Below are positions 9,455-18,025 of a stretch of DNA of 64,000 bases, piece by piece; the first letter of the stretch is position 1, and every line of letters begins with the position of its first letter. The notes beneath the pieces were generated by a model that was not told the origin of the DNA, did not search any database, and saw nothing but the letters and a program-made list of their open reading frames with translations. Position numbers and translations under genes: made by a program. The stretch lies in contig NZ_FOTF01000008.1 in assembly GCF_900114485.1 (NCBI RefSeq), positions 124,001-188,000 on the forward strand, read 5' to 3'. This stretch comes from Loktanella salsilacus. GTDB lineage: Bacteria; Pseudomonadota; Alphaproteobacteria; Rhodobacterales; Rhodobacteraceae.

Positions 9455-9490
9455 GCCTTCGGCGAGAGTTTATTTCGCCAGATGAAGGGG
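9455..9490 (+). repeat. gene-end repeat, copy 1
   Basis: GCCTTCGGCG is followed by GAGTTTATTT and CCAGATGAAGGGG. The first part recurs at 13809 and the second part, slightly changed, at 21209. It lies between the MFS gene and hemH. See the related copies at 13809, 21209, 21267 and 61395. Confidence 0.55.
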
Positions 9491-9492
9491 AT

Positions 9493-9521
9493 CCCGCCGG
9501 AGCGTTTTGGGCCCCGGCGGG
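9493..9521 (-). terminator. hairpin downstream of hemH, possible terminator
   Basis: A perfect 8-bp stem (CCCGCCGG with CCGGCGGG, 13-base loop) lies 28 bases after the hemH stop on the minus strand. It is not followed by a clear T-run on either strand, so it may act as a 3'-end stabiliser or a weak terminator. Confidence 0.45.
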
Positions 9522-9549
9522 GGCAACCGTGTTAGGTTTACCCGGATGC

Positions 9550-10632
9550 TTAGTCCGCCGTTTTCAACCAGCCCTGCAGGTTCTGATCGATCACGCCGCA
9601 AAGTGCGTCAATGTGGGCAGGGTCGTCGTTGAGGCAGGGAATATAGGTGAAGTGTTCGCCGCCGGCCTCTTCGAAGCTTTCTTTGATCTCTTCGTTAATC
9701 TCTTCGAGCGTTTCGATGCAATCGGCGCTGAAGGCAGGGGCGCATACGGCGATGCGTTTGATGCCTTCTTCCTCTGCCAAGCGGGCGACTTCTTTGACCG
9801 TGTAGGGCTTGAGCCATTCTTCGGGGCCGAAGACGGACTGGAAGGTGGTGCGAATTTCAGTTTTGTCCCAGCCAAGGCGTTCGCGCAGCAGGCGCGTCGT
9901 TTTCTGGCACTCGCAGTGATACGGATCGCCCTCTTTCAAGTAGCGTTCGGGCATGCCGTGGTAAGAGCAGATCAGCACTTCAGGGCGCTGTTCGGCGCTT
10001 GCGTAGGCGCGTTCGATGGATTGGGCCAGCGCCTCGATATAGGCGGGATCTTCGAAATAGGGGGCGACGACGCGGGCGATTGGCTGGCGCTTTTCCTTCA
10101 TCAACGCTTGAAAGAATTTGTCGTTAGCCGTGGCCGAAGTTGCGCCAGCGTAATGCGGGTAAAGCGGGAAAAAGAGGATCTTGGTGCACCCTGCTTCGAC
10201 CATCTCGCGCACTTTGGACGGGGTCGAGGGGTTGCCATAGCGCATGCAAAAATCGACGCGGACGTCGTCGCCATATTGCGCGACCATTTTGGCGCGGATC
10301 GCGGCGGTCTGCTTTTTCGTAATCGTCAGCAGGGGGGATTCGTTCTCTGCCTCGTTCCAGATGGATTTGTAGTTCGCGCCCGAGGCAAAGGGCCGCTTAG
10401 ACAGGATGACCAGTTGCAGTAGCGGCTGCCAAAGCCAAGCGGAGTAATCGACGACGCGTTTGTCAGACAGGAATTCTGACAGATACCGACGCATGGACCA
10501 GTAATCATAGCCATCTGGCGTGCCAAGGTTCGCAACAAGCACGCCGACGCGCGCAGGTTTGATCGCCGGGTGATCGGGGGCCGCGTGCACGGGGCAGGTG
10601 GCTGGCCGTTCGGGGGGTGTTTTGTCGAACAT
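9550..10632 (-). CDS. hemH: Ferrochelatase
   Basis: Inserts ferrous iron into protoporphyrin IX, the last step of protoheme synthesis. The 360-residue product has the ferrochelatase opening (VGVLVANLGTPDGYDYWSMR), the active-site histidine region CSYHGMPERYLKEGDPYHCEC, and the C-terminal acidic stretch APAFSADCIETLEEI with the family's conserved glutamates. The N-terminus carries about 25 extra residues with a Cys before the conserved core. It is transcribed alone on the minus strand and followed by a hairpin. Confidence 0.95.
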   Translation of the reverse strand: MFDKTPPERPATCPVHAAPDHPAIKPARVGVLVANLGTPDGYDYWSMRRYLSEFLSDKRVVDYSAWLWQPLLQLVILSKRPFASGANYKSIWNEAENESPLLTITKKQTAAIRAKMVAQYGDDVRVDFCMRYGNPSTPSKVREMVEAGCTKILFFPLYPHYAGATSATANDKFFQALMKEKRQPIARVVAPYFEDPAYIEALAQSIERAYASAEQRPEVLICSYHGMPERYLKEGDPYHCECQKTTRLLRERLGWDKTEIRTTFQSVFGPEEWLKPYTVKEVARLAEEEGIKRIAVCAPAFSADCIETLEEINEEIKESFEEAGGEHFTYIPCLNDDPAHIDALCGVIDQNLQGWLKTAD

Positions 10633-10689
10633 ACTGGCTTTCCTTTTGGTCCCGCAATCGATGCTTAGATCAAGGGAGTTATCGCGGGG

Positions 10690-11502
10690 TCAATTTTGGT
10701 CTGTTTTAAGCGGCGTTTCGGCGGTTCCCAATGCGTCAGCCAGTCGCGCCGTGGCAGAGCCAGGTCGCAGGGGCTGCGGTTGGCTTGCGGCGGGGGCCCA
10801 GCCGGTCAGGGTGACGACCTCGAACGTGGCTGTGATACGGCCATCCGGATCTGCGAAATGTTGGGCGTATATTTTCGCCGCATCAAGCAGGACGCGGGGC
10901 CGTGTCGGGCGGCGCAGGCGGGCGTGCAGAGCGTTCGCCTCTCCCATGGCGCGTAGGTCACGCATAAGGGCGAAGGCGTCGGTGTAGCTGACGTTGATCG
11001 TGTCGCTATCCGCCACCGGCAGGGCAAAGCCCGCGCGTTGTAGCAGGCCGCCAAGGTCGCGAATTTCGCCCATCGGGGCAATGCGCGGGGACAATCCCCC
11101 GGTTAGGCGGGACTCTGCCTCTGCCAGACAGGTCCGAAGCTGGTGCAGGGTTTGACCGCCGAACAGCGTGCCAATGAACAATCCGTCAGGGGCCAGCGCG
11201 CGGCGGGATTGGACGAGTTGCCCGACAAGGTCGTTCGCCCAGTGCAAGGATAGGTCGTGGATCAGTAGATCGTGCGCGGCTTCGGACACAGGTAGCGTTT
11301 CGGTCACCGGAATGGTCGGCGCGTCTGGCACGATTTGTGACCAAAGCGCCGGTGTCGGCGTCACGATCAAGGGGGATGTAAATGACCTGTTAACCTCTTC
11401 CAGTCTTTCCTGAACGTCATCGGCAACACGTTCGCGCAGGAACATTTCTGTTGCGCGGGCGCGGTTGCGGGACAGGGCAAGGGTGTCGGTCAGGGTCTGC
11501 AT
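10690..11502 (-). CDS. SAM-dependent methyltransferase/hydroxylase-like protein, NDUFAF5/BioC-related
   Basis: A 270-residue class I methyltransferase-fold protein. The first segment (LSRNRARATEMFLRERVADDVQERL) and the middle stretch (HDLLIHDLSLHWANDLVGQL, then RALAPDGLFIGTLFGG) resemble BioC and the mitochondrial complex I assembly factor NDUFAF5. The SAM-binding glycine motif is weak, as in several NDUFAF5-like proteins. NDUFAF5 hydroxylates an arginine in a complex I subunit; whether this protein does so is inference. It is divergent from comF with a 28-base gap, an arrangement I recall in other alphaproteobacteria. Confidence 0.72.
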   Translation of the reverse strand: MQTLTDTLALSRNRARATEMFLRERVADDVQERLEEVNRSFTSPLIVTPTPALWSQIVPDAPTIPVTETLPVSEAAHDLLIHDLSLHWANDLVGQLVQSRRALAPDGLFIGTLFGGQTLHQLRTCLAEAESRLTGGLSPRIAPMGEIRDLGGLLQRAGFALPVADSDTINVSYTDAFALMRDLRAMGEANALHARLRRPTRPRVLLDAAKIYAQHFADPDGRITATFEVVTLTGWAPAASQPQPLRPGSATARLADALGTAETPLKTDQN

Positions 11503-11530
11503 CTGGCTGATCTAGGGGGAATGCGGGCGA

Positions 11531-12244
11531 ATGCAAAGTGTCATCAGGGCAATCTATCCGTCGCAGTGCGTCGCTTGCGACACGCAAACGGCCGAGGATC
11601 ACGGGCTTTGCGGCGCATGTTGGCGCGATACGCAGTTCATTCACGGGTTGATATGTGACGCCTGCGGCACGCCGCTGATGGGGCAGGGGGCTGGACCCGT
11701 GCATTGCGATGACTGCATGACGATCCCGCGACCATGGGATCAGGGACGGGCAGCGCTGGTTTATGAAGGGATCGGGCGGCGCATGGTGTTGAACCTGAAG
11801 CATGGCGACCGCACCGATCTGGCAGTGCCTGCGGCGAAATGGATGCTGCATGCGGGGCGGCAGATTATCCGTCCTGATATGGTTGTCGTGCCGGTGCCGC
11901 TGCATTGGACGCGGCTGATCTCTCGGCGGTATAATCAGGCGGCGTTGCTGTCGCGGCTGGTGGCCCGGGGGCTGGGTGCGCCGCATGTGCCGGACGCGTT
12001 GCGCCGGGTGAAGCGGACGACCAAGATGGAAACGGTCGGGCGCGATGCGCGTTTTGCCGCGCTGGCGGGGGCAATTGCGCATCATCCGGCGCGGGCACAT
12101 CTGATTGCGGGACGTGATGTGCTGTTGGTGGATGATGTGATGACGTCAGGTGCCACCTTCGCTGCCGCCACGGAATCGTTACAGGCCGCTGGCGCACAGC
12201 GTGTCTGTATCCTTGCACTGGCGCGGGTGGTGAAGGACACTTAA
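11531..12244 (+). CDS. comF: ComF family phosphoribosyltransferase-like protein
   Basis: A 237-residue ComF-type protein. The N-terminus has a zinc-finger-like set of cysteines (CVAC, LCGAC, CDACG, CDDC within the first 70 residues) and the C-terminus a type I phosphoribosyltransferase domain with the PRPP-binding motif VLLVDDVMTSGAT. In naturally competent bacteria ComF helps move DNA into the cytosol; here the gene says nothing certain about competence, since ComF homologues are widespread. It is followed after 28 bases by grxC on the same strand. Confidence 0.85.
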   Translation: MQSVIRAIYPSQCVACDTQTAEDHGLCGACWRDTQFIHGLICDACGTPLMGQGAGPVHCDDCMTIPRPWDQGRAALVYEGIGRRMVLNLKHGDRTDLAVPAAKWMLHAGRQIIRPDMVVVPVPLHWTRLISRRYNQAALLSRLVARGLGAPHVPDALRRVKRTTKMETVGRDARFAALAGAIAHHPARAHLIAGRDVLLVDDVMTSGATFAAATESLQAAGAQRVCILALARVVKDT

Positions 12245-12272
12245 GTAAGCATCCAAGCCAAGGAGCCTGCTG

Positions 12273-12530
12273 ATGAAAAACGTTGAGATTTACACAAAGT
12301 CGACCTGTGGATACTGCCATGCCGCCAAGCGGCTTCTGACGTCCAAGGGCGTGAAGTTTTCCGAAGTATCCCTGTCGCAAATCCCCGACAAAAAAGCTGA
12401 GATGATCCAGCGCAGCAATGGTGGTCGCACCGTGCCGCAAATCTTTATTGGCAAGACGCATGTTGGTGGCTGTGACGATCTGTTTGCGCTGGAAAGCGCG
12501 GGCAAGCTGGACGCGATGCTGGCCGCATGA
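12273..12530 (+). CDS. grxC: Glutaredoxin 3
   Basis: A small dithiol glutaredoxin of 85 residues that reduces disulfides and mixed disulfides with glutathione in the cytosol. The active site is CGYC near residue 11, followed by the conserved RTVPQIFI (cis-proline) segment and GGCDDL, which contacts glutathione. The length is normal for the family. An AAGGAG Shine-Dalgarno sits a few bases before the ATG. Its stop overlaps the start of the following nitrilase-family gene by 4 bases, so the two are coupled. Confidence 0.94.
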   Translation: MKNVEIYTKSTCGYCHAAKRLLTSKGVKFSEVSLSQIPDKKAEMIQRSNGGRTVPQIFIGKTHVGGCDDLFALESAGKLDAMLAA

Positions 12531-13360
12531 AGGCGGCGCTGATCCAGATGACGGCGGGGGATGATCCCGCCGTCAATCTGATCAAAACCCTGCGATATGT
12601 TGCTGAAGCTGCTGCGCAGGGCGCGACGCTGATCTGCACGCCAGAGGTGACGAATTGCGTGTCGCAAGACCGTGCGCGGCAGCAGGACATCTTGCAGTTA
12701 GAGCAGGACGATATCACGCTCTCCGCCTTATGCGCTGAGGCCGCGCGGTTGGGTGTCTGGCTGTCCGTTGGATCACTAGCGGTCAAGACGGGCGATGCGG
12801 ACGGGCGATTTGCCAACCGCAGTTTCCTGATCGGACCGGACGGCGCGATTGTCGCACGCTATGACAAAATCCACATGTTTGATGTGACGGTGTCGGATAC
12901 CGAAAGCTATCGCGAATCTGCCGGCTATCGCCCCGGGGACCGCGCTGTACTGGCGCGGATGCCGGACGCGGCGCTGGGCCTTAGCATCTGTTACGATCTG
13001 CGCTTTGCGCAATTGCACCGGGATCTGGCGCAGGCCGGGGCGGATATTCTGCTGGTGCCTTCGGCGTTTTCGCCTGTCACGGGGGCGGCGCATTGGCACA
13101 CATTGTTGCGCGCCCGCGCGATCGAAACGGGATGCTTTGTGCTGGCTGCCGCGCAGACAGGGACGCATGCTGCGGGATCTGGGCGGCAGCGTCAGACTTA
13201 CGGACACAGTTTGGCCGTTGACCCTTGGGGCACGGTTCTAGCGGATGCGGGGACAGAACCCGGCGTCACTATGGTTGATCTGGATTTGGCTTTGGTGTCA
13301 CAGTCGCGGGGCCGTGTGCCTTCACTGCGCCACGATCGACCTTATCTGGACCCACAATGA
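12527..13360 (+). CDS. Carbon-nitrogen hydrolase (nitrilase superfamily, Nit-like amidase)
   Basis: A 277-residue nitrilase-superfamily amidohydrolase. The Glu-Lys-Cys triad is visible: Glu in CTPEVTN (about residue 45), Lys in YDKIHMFD (about 115) and Cys in LSICYDLRF (about 150). The DKIHMFDV and CYDLRFP-like context fits the Nit1/Nit2 branch, which includes the deaminated-glutathione amidase; its position after glutaredoxin makes that repair role attractive but unproven. It is coupled to grxC upstream and to a MarR regulator downstream by 4-base overlaps. Confidence 0.88.
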   Translation: MKAALIQMTAGDDPAVNLIKTLRYVAEAAAQGATLICTPEVTNCVSQDRARQQDILQLEQDDITLSALCAEAARLGVWLSVGSLAVKTGDADGRFANRSFLIGPDGAIVARYDKIHMFDVTVSDTESYRESAGYRPGDRAVLARMPDAALGLSICYDLRFAQLHRDLAQAGADILLVPSAFSPVTGAAHWHTLLRARAIETGCFVLAAAQTGTHAAGSGRQRQTYGHSLAVDPWGTVLADAGTEPGVTMVDLDLALVSQSRGRVPSLRHDRPYLDPQ

Positions 13361-13800
13361 CCGATCAGATCCAACACCTTGCCGTGACACTGTTCAGCGA
13401 ATTACTGGCGGTCGACCAATTGGCGCGGGCCAGTATGGCACGGGTTCTACCCAAGGGGATGGAGCTGTCGCATTTTTCGGTGTTGAACCATTTGGCCCAT
13501 ATCGGGGCAGAACGTACGCCAGCCCAGCTGGCGCAGACGTTTCACCTGACGCGCGGGGCGATCACCAATACGCTGAGCAAGCTGGAATGGGCCGGATGGG
13601 TGCATGTCCGTCCGGATTGGGATGACGCGCGGCGCAAGCTGGTATCGATCAGCCCGGCGGGCCTGTCAGCCCGGGACGCTGCGATTGCAGCGATCAGCCC
13701 GCTGGTGGCCGATGTGGTGGCCAAGGTCGGCGAGGATCGCGTGCGTGCGACCCTGCCGGTGCTGCGTGAATTGCGGGCGAAACTAGCGGACCCGGCCTGA
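13357..13800 (+). CDS. MarR family transcriptional regulator
   Basis: A 147-residue winged-helix DNA-binding protein. The core (SHFSVLNHLAHIG, then PAQLAQTFHLTRGAITNTLSKLEWAGWVHVRPDWDDARRKLV) shows the MarR recognition helix, and the wing contains the family D-x-R-x-K motif. MarR proteins are dimers whose DNA binding is usually relieved by small phenolics or oxidation. It is the last gene of the comF-grxC-nitrilase run and overlaps its neighbour by 4 bases, so it may regulate that operon; no operator was identified. Confidence 0.88.
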   Translation: MTDQIQHLAVTLFSELLAVDQLARASMARVLPKGMELSHFSVLNHLAHIGAERTPAQLAQTFHLTRGAITNTLSKLEWAGWVHVRPDWDDARRKLVSISPAGLSARDAAIAAISPLVADVVAKVGEDRVRATLPVLRELRAKLADPA

Positions 13801-13808
13801 CGGCCGGT

Positions 13809-13849
13809 GCCTTCGGCGGGAGTATTGAGAAAAAAGCGAGGAGGGCGGC
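13809..13849 (+). repeat. gene-end repeat, copy 2
   Basis: GCCTTCGGCG, then GAGTATTGAG and an A-run into AGCGAGGAGGGCGGC. The first ten bases match the copy at 9455 and the second half matches the copy at 21267. It fills the 55-base gap between the convergent marR-like gene and ubiG. Confidence 0.55.
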
Positions 13850-13855
13850 GTAGTG

Positions 13856-14596
13856 TTAGGCCGGTTTTGTTGCGGCAGTGACGTAATTTACCGACAGATC
13901 GTCTGGCGACGTGGACCATGTGAAGGCCAGGAAGTTGAAGACATAGCCGGTGCGGTCGACGGGTGTCAGGCCAGCGTTTTTCAGCAGATCGAACAGCTCG
14001 TCCGGGGTGATGAACTTGTTCCAGTCGTGGGTGCCTTTGGGCAGCCAACGCATGACCCATTCTGCCCCTACAATCGCCATCGCAAACGATTTTGGATTGC
14101 GATTGATCGTCGAGCACAGGTGCAAGCCGCCGGGTTTCAACAGCTGCTGGCAAGCGGTCAAAAAGCCAAGGGGGTCGGCGACGTGTTCGACGACTTCCAT
14201 ATTCAGGACAACGTCGAATTGCTCGCCGGCTGCGGCCATCGCCTCGGCAGTGCCATGGCGGTAGTCGATGGTCAGGCCGGATTGTTCGGCGTGGATTTGC
14301 GCCACCGGAATGTTGCGCGGGGCGGCGTCGACGCCAACGACATCAGCGCCAAGGCGCGCCATCGGTTCGCACAGCAAGCCGCCGCCGCACCCGATATCGA
14401 GGATTCGCAGCCCGGCAAAAGGTTTGTCCGCGCCAAGGTCGCGGTTGTATTCAGCAGCGATCTGCCGCGTGATATAATCCAAACGGACCGGATTCATCAT
14501 ATGCAGGGGCTTGAACTTACCGGTCTCATCCCACCATTCTTCGGCCATGGCTTCGAATTTGGCGACTTCTTGATCGTCGATGGTGTTTGTGGTCAT
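13856..14596 (-). CDS. ubiG: Ubiquinone biosynthesis O-methyltransferase
   Basis: Carries out both O-methylations of the ubiquinone head group using SAM. It shows the UbiG hallmarks: the N-terminal [20 protein letters not shown] segment, the SAM motif [21 protein letters not shown] and the membrane-facing region later in the protein. I set the start at the ATG at 14596 (product beginning MTTNTIDD) because GGAGG lies 5 bases upstream; an upstream in-frame start at 14629 would add eleven residues with no ribosome-binding site. The product is 246 residues. It is divergent from the proline iminopeptidase gene. Confidence 0.95.
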   Translation of the reverse strand: MTTNTIDDQEVAKFEAMAEEWWDETGKFKPLHMMNPVRLDYITRQIAAEYNRDLGADKPFAGLRILDIGCGGGLLCEPMARLGADVVGVDAAPRNIPVAQIHAEQSGLTIDYRHGTAEAMAAAGEQFDVVLNMEVVEHVADPLGFLTACQQLLKPGGLHLCSTINRNPKSFAMAIVGAEWVMRWLPKGTHDWNKFITPDELFDLLKNAGLTPVDRTGYVFNFLAFTWSTSPDDLSVNYVTAATKPA

Positions 14597-14671
14597 TTTG
14601 ACCTCCGGCTTTGCAAGTGGCATCTGCAACGAGCCGTGGTTGTGCCCGTTACTGCCCTATATAGGTGATCT

Positions 14672-15661
14672 ATGGAAAACGTCCCAAGCCAAAAGAGCGC
14701 AGTCGCGTATTTATACCCGCCGCTTGATCCGTTCGATCAGCGCATTGTGGACGTGGGCGATGGACATAAAGTTTATGTGGAGCAGTGCGGCAACCCTGTG
14801 GGTATTCCCGTTGTCGTGTTGCATGGCGGTCCGGGCGGCGGGTGTAGCCCTGCGATGCGGCGGTATTTTGACCCGGCTAAGTATCGCATCGTGCTGTTTG
14901 ATCAGCGTGGTTGCGGGCGATCGCGCCCTCATGCCAGCGTCGTGGCCAATACGACGTGGCACCTTGTCGCCGATATCGAACTGATCCGGGTCACGCTTGG
15001 CATTGATCGCTGGATTGTGTTCGGCGGTAGCTGGGGGGCGACGCTCGCGCTGATCTATGCGCAGACCCATCCAGAAAACGTGGCCGCTTTGGCGCTGCGC
15101 GGTGTGTTCTTGATGACGCAGGGCGAGCTTGATTGGTTCTATGGTGGCGGCGCGGGGCGGTTTTGGCCTGACCTGTGGCAGCGCTTTGTCCAGCTTGTGC
15201 CAGAGGACGAACGCGGCAATCTGATTGAGGCCTATCACAAGCGCCTGTTTTCCGGCGATATGATGACCGAAACGAAGTATGCCCGCGCTTGGGCGCAGTG
15301 GGAAAATGCGCTGGCCGCGATTGACAGCGACGGGGTGACGGGGGAAAGCCCAGCGGATTATGCCCGCGCCTTTGCTCGGCTGGAAAACCACTATTTTCAA
15401 CACAGTGGCTGGCTAGACAGCGACCACCAGATCCTTGCGCGCACGGACCGTCTGGCCAATATTCCCGGCGTTATCGTGCAGGGGCGTTACGATATGATCT
15501 GTCCGCCGCTGTCGGCCTATACCTTGGCGCAGCAGTGGCCGCTGGCAAAACTGACCTTTGTTGGGCGCGCTGGGCATGCGCTGTCAGAGCCCGGCATCAG
15601 CGCTGAGCTGGTGCGCGCGATGGATGGGTTTGCTGCCGACAAGACGCGGCTCAGGCTGTGA
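14672..15661 (+). CDS. pip: Proline iminopeptidase
   Basis: A serine peptidase of the alpha/beta-hydrolase fold (329 residues) that releases N-terminal proline from peptides in the cytosol. Seen are the oxyanion-hole motif HGGPGGG, the DQRGCGRS motif of the family, the nucleophile elbow GGSWGATLAL and the C-terminal histidine in GRAGHA. A TATATA box lies only 8 bases before the ATG, so the message might be leaderless or have a very short leader; AGGTGA just before the ATG could instead be a ribosome-binding site. A strong terminator follows. Confidence 0.93.
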   Translation: MENVPSQKSAVAYLYPPLDPFDQRIVDVGDGHKVYVEQCGNPVGIPVVVLHGGPGGGCSPAMRRYFDPAKYRIVLFDQRGCGRSRPHASVVANTTWHLVADIELIRVTLGIDRWIVFGGSWGATLALIYAQTHPENVAALALRGVFLMTQGELDWFYGGGAGRFWPDLWQRFVQLVPEDERGNLIEAYHKRLFSGDMMTETKYARAWAQWENALAAIDSDGVTGESPADYARAFARLENHYFQHSGWLDSDHQILARTDRLANIPGVIVQGRYDMICPPLSAYTLAQQWPLAKLTFVGRAGHALSEPGISAELVRAMDGFAADKTRLRL

Positions 15662-15664
15662 TAG

Positions 15665-15692
15665 ACGCCGCCCTTGCGGCGGGCGGCGTTTT
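15665..15692 (+). terminator. intrinsic terminator after pip
   Basis: A 9-bp GC-rich stem (ACGCCGCCC with GGGCGGCGT) and a 7-base loop lead directly into a short T-run, four bases after the pip stop. Confidence 0.8.
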
Positions 15693-15757
15693 AGTCTAAA
15701 TGATTTTTCAACAGCGGCGTGCTGGCCTCCACCCCCAGCGCCCAACCGGAATTCGCA

Positions 15758-15780
15758 ACGGGCCGCGCGCCCGTTTTTTT
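15758..15780 (+). promoter_or_regulatory. terminator-like hairpin in the rimP leader (candidate attenuator)
   Basis: A stem ACGGGC/GCCCGT with a 5-base loop is followed by seven T, ending 16 bases before the rimP ATG. Because pip already has its own terminator 70 bases earlier, this second one most probably acts on transcripts entering rimP-nusA-infB. A GC-rich imperfect hairpin at about 15717-15742 precedes it and might compete with it. In gammaproteobacteria a 'rimP leader' attenuator is known; NusA feedback is an obvious model but is inference. Confidence 0.65.
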
Positions 15781-15796
15781 GTGCTTGGAGATATCC

Positions 15797-16396
15797 ATGA
15801 ACGACTTGATTGCCAAAGCGGCCATCGACCGCCGGATCGCAGAGATCATCACCCCTGTCATCGAGGACATGGGGTTCGAGGTCGTGCGCATCCGTCTGAT
15901 GACTGGCAAGGAATCGACGCTTCAGATTATGGCCCAAAAGGCCGACGGCACGATCGAGGTTGATGATTGCGGCCAGATCAGCACCGCCGTTGGTGCTGTG
16001 CTGGACGTCGAAGACCCGATCCTTGATGAATATACGCTAGAGGTCAGCAGCCCCGGCATCGACCGTCCGCTGACCCGTCTGAAAGATTTCGACCAGTGGC
16101 AGGGCTTTGAGGCCAAGATCGAAACCGATCAGCTGATCGACGGTCGCCGCCGCTTTAAGGGCGAGCTGGCTGGCGTTGAGGGCGACGAAGTTCTGATTAC
16201 CATTCCGGCCGGCGATCACGGCAAGGATGAGGTCACCATCGGCCTGAAATTCGACTGGTTGTCGGATGCAAAGCTGGTGCTGACAGATGATTTGATCCGC
16301 AACGTATTGCGCGGACGTAAAGACGCGGGCCAGATCGACGAGGCCCAATTCGACGAGATTGAAACCATCATTGATGGGGATGAGGAGAACACCTGA
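15797..16396 (+). CDS. rimP: Ribosome maturation factor RimP
   Basis: Needed for assembly of the 30S ribosomal subunit. The 199-residue product has the RimP N-terminal domain ([18 protein letters not shown], then [21 protein letters not shown]) with the [14 protein letters not shown] motif closing it, and a C-terminal SH3-like domain. I placed the start at the ATG at 15797, with GGAG about 7 bases upstream, rather than at an in-frame start at 15719 lying across the leader hairpin. The C-terminus is longer than in E. coli. First gene of the operon; its stop overlaps the nusA ATG by one base. Confidence 0.94.
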   Translation: MNDLIAKAAIDRRIAEIITPVIEDMGFEVVRIRLMTGKESTLQIMAQKADGTIEVDDCGQISTAVGAVLDVEDPILDEYTLEVSSPGIDRPLTRLKDFDQWQGFEAKIETDQLIDGRRRFKGELAGVEGDEVLITIPAGDHGKDEVTIGLKFDWLSDAKLVLTDDLIRNVLRGRKDAGQIDEAQFDEIETIIDGDEENT

Positions 16397-18006
16397 TGGC
16401 CATTACGTCTGCAAACCAGCTAGAGCTGCTGCAAACCGCCGAGGCGGTTGCCCGCGAGAAGAACATCGAACCCGGCCTGGTGGTCGAGGCGATGGAAGAA
16501 TCGCTCGCCCGGGCTGCCAAGTCGCGTTACGGCGCTGAAATGGACATCCGTGTCAGCATTGACCGCAAGACCGGTCGTGCGACCTTTACCCGCGTCCGGA
16601 CCGTCGTCGCAGAAGACGACTACGAGAATTATCAGTCGCAGTTTACGCTGGAAACAGCGAAGGATTGGATCAAGGACGCTAAGATCGGCGATACGCTGGT
16701 CGAAGAAGTCCCACCGGTTGAATTGGGCCGGATCGCTGCGCAGTCGGCCAAGCAAGTTATCTTGCAAAAGGTCCGCGAAGCCGAGCGTGACAAGCAATAC
16801 GAAGACTTCAAAGATCGTGCTGGCACGATCATCAACGCGCTGGTCAAGCGCGAAGAGTACGGCAACGTCATCGTCGACGTGGGTTCGGGCGAAGCCATCC
16901 TGCGCCGCAACGAAAAGATCGGCCGCGAAGCTTATCGCCCCAACGACCGCATCCGTTGCTACATCAAGGACGTGCGCCGCGAACAGCGCGGGCCACAGAT
17001 TTTCCTGTCGCGGACTGCGCCGGAATTCATGGCAGAGCTGTTTAAGATGGAAGTGCCTGAAATCTATGAGGGCATCATTGAGATCAAGGCCGTCGCCCGT
17101 GACCCCGGCTCGCGCGCCAAGATCGCCGTCATTTCATACGACTCCAGCATCGACCCCGTCGGTGCCTGCGTTGGTATGCGTGGTTCCCGCGTGCAGGCTG
17201 TCGTGAACGAGCTGCAGGGCGAGAAGATCGACATCATCCCGTGGAACGAAGACATGCCAACGTTCCTTGTGAACGCGCTGCAGCCTGCTGAAGTCAGCAA
17301 GGTCGTTCTGGATGAAGAAGCCGGTAAGATCGAAGTCGTCGTCCCCGAAGAGCAGCTGTCGCTGGCCATCGGCCGCCGTGGTCAGAACGTGCGTCTGGCA
17401 TCCCAGCTGACTGGTCTGGATATCGACATCCTGACCGAAGAAGAAGAGTCCAAGCGTCGTCAGGCCGAATTCGAACTGCGCACGAAGCTGTTCATGGATA
17501 CGCTGGATCTGGACGAATTCTTTGCTCAGCTGCTGGTGTCCGAAGGGTTCACCAACCTTGAAGAAGTCGCCTACGTTGAAGCCGAGGAGCTGCTGGTCAT
17601 CGAAGGTGTTGACGAAAGCACTGCCGGCGAATTGCAGGCCCGTGCCCGCGATTATCTGGAAGCGCAAAGCAAAAAGGCCCTTGATCACGCCCGCGAGCTG
17701 GGTGTCGAGGATTCGCTAGTTAACTTCGAAGGTCTGACCCCGCAAATGGTCGAAGCCCTTGCGGAAGACGGCGTGAAAACGCTTGAAGACTTCGCAACTT
17801 GCGCAGACTGGGAACTGGCTGGCGGCTGGACTGTTGTTGACGGACAGCGCCACAAAGACGAAGGCGTGTTGGAAAAATTCGAGGTCAGCCTGGAAGAAGC
17901 ACAGAATCTGGTGATGACCGCCCGCGTTATGCTGGGCTGGGTTGATCCGGCGGACCTTGTTTCCGATGAAGATGACACCGATATGGAAGAGGAGGCAGAG
18001 GCGTAA
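16396..18006 (+). CDS. nusA: Transcription termination/antitermination factor NusA
   Basis: Binds RNA polymerase and modulates pausing, termination and antitermination. The 536 residues show the N-terminal polymerase-binding domain, an S1 domain with the ILRRNEKIGREAYRPNDRIRCYI segment, and two KH domains (GACVGMRGSRVQAVVNEL and LAIGRRGQNVRLASQLTG). The C-terminal part has helix-hairpin-helix-like repeats and a highly acidic end. The length is typical of alphaproteobacterial NusA. It is the second gene of the rimP operon and could feed back on the leader hairpin. Confidence 0.97.
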   Translation: MAITSANQLELLQTAEAVAREKNIEPGLVVEAMEESLARAAKSRYGAEMDIRVSIDRKTGRATFTRVRTVVAEDDYENYQSQFTLETAKDWIKDAKIGDTLVEEVPPVELGRIAAQSAKQVILQKVREAERDKQYEDFKDRAGTIINALVKREEYGNVIVDVGSGEAILRRNEKIGREAYRPNDRIRCYIKDVRREQRGPQIFLSRTAPEFMAELFKMEVPEIYEGIIEIKAVARDPGSRAKIAVISYDSSIDPVGACVGMRGSRVQAVVNELQGEKIDIIPWNEDMPTFLVNALQPAEVSKVVLDEEAGKIEVVVPEEQLSLAIGRRGQNVRLASQLTGLDIDILTEEEESKRRQAEFELRTKLFMDTLDLDEFFAQLLVSEGFTNLEEVAYVEAEELLVIEGVDESTAGELQARARDYLEAQSKKALDHARELGVEDSLVNFEGLTPQMVEALAEDGVKTLEDFATCADWELAGGWTVVDGQRHKDEGVLEKFEVSLEEAQNLVMTARVMLGWVDPADLVSDEDDTDMEEEAEA

Positions 18007-18025
18007 GCGCCTCTGACTTAACCCT

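Noticed and set aside
9364-10422. A 352-codon plus-strand ORF opposite hemH
   Set aside because: It lies wholly over the ferrochelatase gene and its extension; composition is Phe/Asp-biased as expected for antisense codons and no motif is visible.
13853-14668. Plus-strand ORF of 271 codons opposite ubiG
   Set aside because: ubiG on the minus strand has complete motifs and a good ribosome-binding site; the plus-strand reading has none.
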